Shown here piece by piece: positions 63,300 to 64,000 of a stretch of DNA of 64,000 bases. How positions within the stretch are numbered: the first letter of the stretch is position 1; every line of letters starts with the position of its first letter. The translations under genes and the position numbers were made by a program. Where the stretch lies: assembly GCA_905116865.2 (NCBI GenBank), contig CAJHNH020004613.1:31001-95000 (forward strand), given 5' to 3'. The DNA is from Candidula unifasciata (taxonomy: Eukaryota > Mollusca > Gastropoda > Stylommatophora > Geomitridae). The notes beneath the pieces are model-generated. The model was not told the DNA's origin and made no database searches. It worked only from the letters and a program-made list of their open reading frames with translations.

Positions 63300-64000
63300 A
63301 GGTTATGACGATATAGGTTTGATTGTGAACTATCAATGATGTGTGTACCTGTATTCCTTATAAAGGGTTAGATAAACCTCTGGTTTGCTAGTAGACTCAA
63401 TTACTGTATCGCGAAATTATGCAAGAGTGAAGTGACTGAGCTAGTATAGTTTCTTCGCCCTTTATTACCTTATTGGGTAAAAAAAAAAAACTATAAACAA
63501 TGCACAAATTAATACTACAATATTTTACACCAATGATAAAGGATTACATTTAAACAGGTAACGTAAACACAACAATGGGCCACGGGTTCTGTCCCCCCCC
63601 CCCCCCCTCCTCCCCCACCAGAAACCTCCAAATCATCACAGGATAGCATAGGACACCAGGATAATATTTGATGTACAAAGATTTGTCTCTAACATCTAGG
63701 ATTTGACACTTTGAGTGGCAGTAGTGTCAAACCTTGAGGTAGCAACCGCGGGAAAAAAAAAAGGGGGGGGGGGGGGGAGAAAGTCAGTTACTTGTGTTAT
63801 GGGTCATTACACAATGTGTACAGCCGCATTCTTGTCTCGAAGAAAACAACAAGTTTTATCTGATTTCCTTGACATTGATGTATACCAAACGACATTCTAA
63901 CTCAGTATACTCGTTGCTTTGATTCTGGTGTTTATTTATTTGCTCGCCTTTTCCATGAGGTTCGTTGACTGTATTTAGCTAGTTTACAGTCAAACTGAGT
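63300..64000. other. No recognisable gene
   Basis: Contains a C-run at 63593-63607 and an A10G15 junction at 63753-63777. No motif on either strand. Confidence 0.4.

Overview
The window is nuclear DNA from an animal, most likely a mollusc or another lophotrochozoan (inference). It has spliced genes with GT-AG introns, a eukaryotic tRNA gene, many tRNA-derived SINEs, pieces of Jockey/I-like and RTE-like LINEs, foldback and hAT-like DNA elements, and a very high load of microsatellites and minisatellites. I see no bacterial operon, no CRISPR array and no intact autonomous transposon.

The main gene runs on the minus strand from about 62.2 kb down to 9.8 kb. I rebuilt 23 coding exons from their reading frames, their acceptor and donor sites and their splice phases. 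Every neighbouring pair agrees in phase from the first recognised exon to the stop codon, giving 3,770 nt of coding sequence (about 1,256 residues). The 5' end (start codon, signal peptide) was not found. I assign the product to the mesothelin/stereocilin/otoancorin superfamily. The N-terminal half is rich in Asp and looks internally repeated (LDDLDDID-like motifs). A dibasic furin-type site (RNRR, residues 929-932) separates it from the C-terminal half, which has the family's helical-repeat texture. The last exon adds a hydrophobic tail of the kind that directs GPI anchoring. The order precursor, furin site, mesothelin-like domain, GPI signal is the one known from vertebrate mesothelin.

Layout. 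1-9.6 kb: downstream flank with SINE/LINE remnants, (TA)n palindromes and a tRNA-Asn(GTT) gene. 9.6-22 kb: C-terminal exons 23-16, with a large (TTTC)n/(TTC)n array. 22-34.5 kb: exons 15-13 with a 42-bp repeat, a duplicated segment carrying the exon 14 acceptor, a 29-bp minisatellite and a 1.2-kb hAT-like element holding a LINE fragment. 34.5-50.5 kb: exons 12-5 with two GAA arrays, a long 18-bp minisatellite, nested SINE/LINE/MITE insertions and a 91-bp repeat. 50.5-62.2 kb: exons 4-1 with long GAA, GTA, CAGA, 30-bp and 17/68-bp arrays. 62.2-64 kb: LINE remnant and microsatellites.

Apart from the tRNA and the large gene, nearly every open frame lies in low-complexity repeats or transposon debris. 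One recurring theme is that a SINE-like family and a Jockey-like LINE both end in an AACG(n)GAAGAAG tail, and several of the long GAA arrays start exactly at such tails.
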